The position numbers and the translations under genes are program-made. A DNA stretch of 64,000 bases from Pseudomonadota bacterium (GTDB lineage Bacteria > Pseudomonadota > Alphaproteobacteria > Sphingomonadales > Sphingomonadaceae), in assembly GCA_020160755.1 (NCBI GenBank), contig JAIUPN010000009.1, forward strand, positions 1 to 64,000. The letters run 5' to 3'. Shown in pieces: positions 60,784-64,000 of the stretch (the stretch's first letter is position 1; each line of letters starts with the position of its first letter). The notes beneath the pieces were generated by a model that saw only the letters and a list, made by a program, of their open reading frames with translations, was not told where the DNA came from and did not search any database.

Positions 60784-61974
60784 ATGATGAGTGGGTCGAT
60801 GACTGCCGCCTTTGTTCTTGGCATCAATATGTCCGTGGCCGGCATTTTTGCCGTGGCCTTTGCCGTGGTCGCCGTAACCAATCGCATGGCCCGCGGGGCC
60901 TGGTGGCTCGCGCTGGGATGCGGCATGGGGATCGTCAACGTCGGGCTGGAATTTCTGCTTCGGCAACAGACGGACCCGGTACCCGTGAGCGTCGGCATCT
61001 TCCTGGTATTCCTGTCGGCGCTCAGTTTCGCCCTGATCGGCGTTGCGCGCCACTATCGTGTCGAGCCGCCCTGGACCGCAATGACGGTGATCTGGATCGC
61101 GACGGTTCTGTTGGTGCCGGTCATTTTCAGCATGACCTATGGCTCGCTATCGCGGCTCACGCTCTATCAGCTTCCCTATTTCGCCATGCAGACGCTGTTT
61201 GGCGTCATGATCTGGCGCTCGCGACGACGGCAGCCGCTCGACCTGTTGCTGGTCGCGCTTCAGGCTGTTTCGGCGCTCATCTATCTGCTGAAGCCGCTGT
61301 TCGCCATGATGGTGGGGACGGCCCGCACACCGCAGGATTATATGGCGACAACCTATGCGGCGATTTCGCAAAGCGGCAGCGTGGTGGTGCTGATGGCGAC
61401 GGGGCTCGTCATGCTGCTGGTCACGATGCGCGACACGACGGCCGAGATGATCGCCCGCTCCGAAACCGATCCGCTATCGGGCGTCTTGAACCGTCGCGGC
61501 TTCGAAAGCCATGCCGAACAGGCGCTTGCGCGCGGTGACGACGATATGGTGCTGATCGCCGCCGACCTCGATCATTTCAAGCAGATCAACGACAGCTTCG
61601 GTCACGCGGCAGGCGACGGCGTCATCGCGCATTTTGCCGCGATGCTGACCAAAGCCGCGCCCTCCGATGCAATCGTCGGCCGCGTCGGCGGCGAAGAGTT
61701 TGCGGTGCTGTTGTCGGCGGCGCTGTTGTCCGACGGGCGCCTCTATGCCGAAGCGGTTCGCACGGCGTTCGCCGCGGCGCAGTTGCCGGTGCTCGGCGTC
61801 GACCGCCGCTTCACCGCCTCGTTCGGTGTGGCCCAGTTGATGCGGCCCGAAAATTTGCCCGAGCTGCTGCACCGTGCCGACACGGCGCTCTACCGCGCCA
61901 AGGCGGGGGGGCGGAACCAGGTCCGGGTCGCAATCGGTGAACTGGCGCCGGCGCCGGCGCTCGGTGTGGCCTGA
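60784..61974 (+). CDS. Membrane diguanylate cyclase (GGDEF domain)
   Basis: This 396-residue protein has six to seven transmembrane helices (about 5-220), then a GGDEF domain. Its active site is GGEEF near residue 305, with an RVGGEEF approach, DLDHFKQINDSFGH and a late DTALYRAKAGGRN segment. It should make c-di-GMP. No RxxD inhibitory site is seen at the usual distance before GGEEF. There is no EAL domain. It starts at a double ATG (60784 or 60787). Confidence 0.9.
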   Translation: MMSGSMTAAFVLGINMSVAGIFAVAFAVVAVTNRMARGAWWLALGCGMGIVNVGLEFLLRQQTDPVPVSVGIFLVFLSALSFALIGVARHYRVEPPWTAMTVIWIATVLLVPVIFSMTYGSLSRLTLYQLPYFAMQTLFGVMIWRSRRRQPLDLLLVALQAVSALIYLLKPLFAMMVGTARTPQDYMATTYAAISQSGSVVVLMATGLVMLLVTMRDTTAEMIARSETDPLSGVLNRRGFESHAEQALARGDDDMVLIAADLDHFKQINDSFGHAAGDGVIAHFAAMLTKAAPSDAIVGRVGGEEFAVLLSAALLSDGRLYAEAVRTAFAAAQLPVLGVDRRFTASFGVAQLMRPENLPELLHRADTALYRAKAGGRNQVRVAIGELAPAPALGVA

Positions 61975-61976
61975 TT

Positions 61977-62276
61977 TCAGACCGCGAGAAGCGGTGTGTC
62001 TTCCTCGCGCGGCGCGGCGGGTTCGAAGCCGGGCAGGGGGTCGAATTCGTCTTCGCTGAGCTCGATCGACGCCAGCCCGTCGAGCTTGAAATGGCCGAGC
62101 CGGCGGTCTTCGTCGGACCGCCAGCTCTTGCCCAGGTTCAGCGCGCTGATGAACAGGTCACCGCGACGCTCGAAGAGCAGGTGCGGCGCGAGCGTCAGCA
62201 CCTGGCCGTTGTAGTGCGCCGTCACCAGCCGTTTGCGGGCGATGGCTTCCATCAGTTTCAGTCGTGTATCGTCCAT
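61977..62276 (-). CDS. Conserved hypothetical protein, WYL-like
   Basis: These 99 residues contain A-I-A-R-K-R-L-V-T-A-H-Y-N-G, L-A-P-H-L-L-F-E-R-R-G-D-L and a short F-K-L-D-G-L segment. This is like the C-terminal part of WYL domains, which bind ligands in regulators. There is no DNA-binding part. The stop is 2 bases from the convergent diguanylate cyclase stop. Confidence 0.6.
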   Translation of the reverse strand: MDDTRLKLMEAIARKRLVTAHYNGQVLTLAPHLLFERRGDLFISALNLGKSWRSDEDRRLGHFKLDGLASIELSEDEFDPLPGFEPAAPREEDTPLLAV

Positions 62277-62357
62277 GATTCCGGGTCAGTTGGGGAGAGA
62301 GATTTTTTCGTTGTGCGATGCAACGTAAACTACCCGGGCCGCATTGAAAAGCGCCCA

Positions 62358-62386
62358 TTGCCAATCGAAACCAATCGCGGCATAGG
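62358..62386 (+). promoter_or_regulatory. Weak candidate promoter upstream of malate synthase
   Basis: TTGCCA and CATAGG are separated by 17 bases. The -10 match is poor. This lies in the 170-base gap between the small WYL-like gene (divergent start 62276) and glcB. Confidence 0.25.
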
Positions 62387-62446
62387 GCAGCGGCCCTTTC
62401 CTCCCCGGGTCCACTGGCGCAGCCGCGCCGACCAGAGGGTGCTTGC

Positions 62447-64000
62447 ATGACTGAATTTCTCGATCGCTCCGGCCTGTCCGTCGATTCGCGTCTGGCCGAC
62501 TTTGTCGAGCAGCGCGCGCTGCCGGGTACGGGACTCGACGTCACGAAATTCTGGGCCGATTTCGCGGGCTTGCTTGGTAAATTTGCACCCGAAAATGCGG
62601 CTCTGCTGGCGAAGCGCGAGGATTTGCAGGCGCAGATCGACGCTTGGCACGAAGCGCGCGCCGCACAGGCGCACGACCCTGGGGCCTATCAGGCGTTCCT
62701 TCGCGAGATCGGCTACCTCGTCCCCGAACCCGCGCCGTTTCAGGTCGGCACGCAGAATGTCGATCCCGAAATCGCGACAATGGCGGGGCCGCAGCTCGTC
62801 GTCCCCGCATTGAACGCCCGTTTCGCGCTCAACGCCGCCAATGCGCGCTGGGGCAGTCTTTATGATGCGCTCTATGGCACCGATGCGCTCGACGCGCCGC
62901 CCGCGCGGCCGGGCGGCTATGACGCCCAGCGCGGCGCCGCTGTAATCGCGCGCGCCAAGACGTTCCTTGACGAGGCGGTGCCGCTGGCATCGGGAAGCTG
63001 GGCTGACTGGCAGGGTGGGCAGCTCTCGCTCGCCGATCCCGCGCAGTGGGTTGGCAGCAAGCCCGGCGGCATTCTGCTCCGGCACAATGGCCTGCACATC
63101 GAGCTGGTGATCGACCCCGACAGCGCGATCGGCAAGAGCGATCCGGCGGGCATCGCCGACGTCGTGCTCGAAGCCGCGCTGACGACGATTATCGACCTTG
63201 AAGACAGCGTTGCCGCGGTCGATGGCGAAGACAAGGTGCTCGGCTACACCAACTGGCTCGGCCTGATGCGCGGCGACCTCGTTGAAAGCTTCGCCAAGGG
63301 CGGGCAGACCGTCACCCGCGCGATGGAGGCCGACCGCGCGTGGACCTCGCCATCGGGAGAGGAATTCGCCCTCCACGGCCGCAGCGTGATGTTCGTTCGC
63401 AACGTCGGCCATCTGATGACGACGCCGATGATCAAGCTGCCGAACGGCGCCGAGGCGCCCGAGGGTCTTTGCGACGCTGTCATCACCAGCCTCTGCTCGC
63501 TCCACGATTTGAAGGGGCTCGGCACGCTGAAGAACAGCCGTGCGGGCAGCATCTATATCGTGAAGCCCAAGCAGCACGGGCCCGAGGAATGCGGCTTCAC
63601 CGACCGTCTGTTCGACGCGGTCGAGGATATGCTCGGCCTCGCGCGCCACACGATGAAGGTCGGGGTGATGGACGAGGAGCGCCGCACCAGCGCGAACCTC
63701 GCCGCCTGCATCCACGCGGTGAAGGACCGCATCGTCTTCATCAACACCGGCTTCCTCGACCGTACCGGCGACGAGATCCATACCTCGATGCGTGCGGGTC
63801 CGATGATCCCGAAGGGAGAGATGAAGGCGAGCGACTGGATCGCGAGCTATGAAGACCGCAACGTCCGCATCGGCCTCGCGTGCGGCCTGTCGGGCAAGGC
63901 GCAGATCGGCAAGGGCATGTGGGCCATGCCCGACCTGATGAAGGCGATGCTCGAGGCGAAGATCGGCCATCCGAAATCGGGGGCGAACACCGCGTGGGTG
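62447..64000 (+). CDS. glcB: Malate synthase G, 3' partial
   Basis: The frame runs from ATG 62447 to the end of the window with no stop. It gives 518 residues of a protein normally about 700-730 long. Malate synthase G features are plain: [52 protein letters not shown] and [16 protein letters not shown]. It condenses glyoxylate with acetyl-CoA in the glyoxylate or glycolate route. A strong opposite-strand open frame here is only its shadow. Confidence 0.96.
   Translation, partial: MTEFLDRSGLSVDSRLADFVEQRALPGTGLDVTKFWADFAGLLGKFAPENAALLAKREDLQAQIDAWHEARAAQAHDPGAYQAFLREIGYLVPEPAPFQVGTQNVDPEIATMAGPQLVVPALNARFALNAANARWGSLYDALYGTDALDAPPARPGGYDAQRGAAVIARAKTFLDEAVPLASGSWADWQGGQLSLADPAQWVGSKPGGILLRHNGLHIELVIDPDSAIGKSDPAGIADVVLEAALTTIIDLEDSVAAVDGEDKVLGYTNWLGLMRGDLVESFAKGGQTVTRAMEADRAWTSPSGEEFALHGRSVMFVRNVGHLMTTPMIKLPNGAEAPEGLCDAVITSLCSLHDLKGLGTLKNSRAGSIYIVKPKQHGPEECGFTDRLFDAVEDMLGLARHTMKVGVMDEERRTSANLAACIHAVKDRIVFINTGFLDRTGDEIHTSMRAGPMIPKGEMKASDWIASYEDRNVRIGLACGLSGKAQIGKGMWAMPDLMKAMLEAKIGHPKSGANTAWV

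Noticed and set aside
62330..63970. A 546-residue minus-strand open frame at the end of the window.
   Set aside because: It is opposite malate synthase G, which is open on the plus strand up to the window edge and has clear family motifs.

Overview
The window is a high-GC chromosomal segment from an alphaproteobacterium of the Sphingomonadaceae, most like Sphingopyxis. The genus is inferred from protein character, from the rpsB-tsf-pyrH-frr-uppS-cdsA-dxr-rseP-bamA-skp-fabZ order without lpxD/lpxA, and from the glutamate/arginine catabolic gene sets; it was not searched. Coding density is high. I see no rRNA or tRNA gene, insertion sequence, prophage or CRISPR array.

Positions 1-19079 form a surface-adhesion locus of the LapA/LapBCE/LapG kind. 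A giant repeat adhesin, 5'-truncated by the window edge, carries DUF5801-like and other T1SS repeats, a von Willebrand A domain, RTX motifs and EF-hand-like loops. It is followed by an OmpA-type peptidoglycan-binding lipoprotein-like or periplasmic protein, a TolC-type channel, a type I ABC exporter, a SleB-like cell wall hydrolase and an HlyD-type adaptor. A LapG-like periplasmic cysteine protease lies convergently at the end, overlapping the adaptor gene. No LapD-type c-di-GMP receptor is in the window; a membrane GGDEF protein lies 42 kb away.

Positions 19218-29108 hold metabolic genes: an Lrp/AsnC regulator divergent from a leucine-type dehydrogenase and a small ACT-like protein, with two palindromes between them; then a glutamine amidotransferase, a ferredoxin-reductase-like flavoprotein, an autotransporter, a DUF4126 membrane protein, a NUDIX hydrolase, a small membrane peptide gene and a nitrilase-family hydrolase. 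Positions 29235-36931 hold an M16 protease, a KefB-type antiporter, NADP-isocitrate dehydrogenase, and the phosphatidylethanolamine pair psd-pssA.

Positions 37488-48762 are the translation and envelope cluster: rpsB, tsf, pyrH, frr, uppS, cdsA, dxr, rseP, bamA, an OmpH/Skp-like chaperone gene, fabZ and then rpmE. The step from skp to fabZ without lpxD and lpxA fits sphingomonads, which replace lipopolysaccharide with glycosphingolipid.

Positions 48790-64000 hold glycerol kinase, a DEAD-box helicase, an MHS-type transporter with a 10-bp hairpin over its ribosome binding site, two alpha/beta hydrolases (one like intracellular polyhydroxyalkanoate depolymerase), a lone SUKH-like immunity-type protein, and a minus-strand arginine-succinyltransferase-pathway operon (M20 peptidase, astA, astB, spermidine-synthase-like gene) with overlapping stops and starts. 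A diguanylate cyclase, a small WYL-like protein and the 5' part of malate synthase G, cut by the window end, finish the window.
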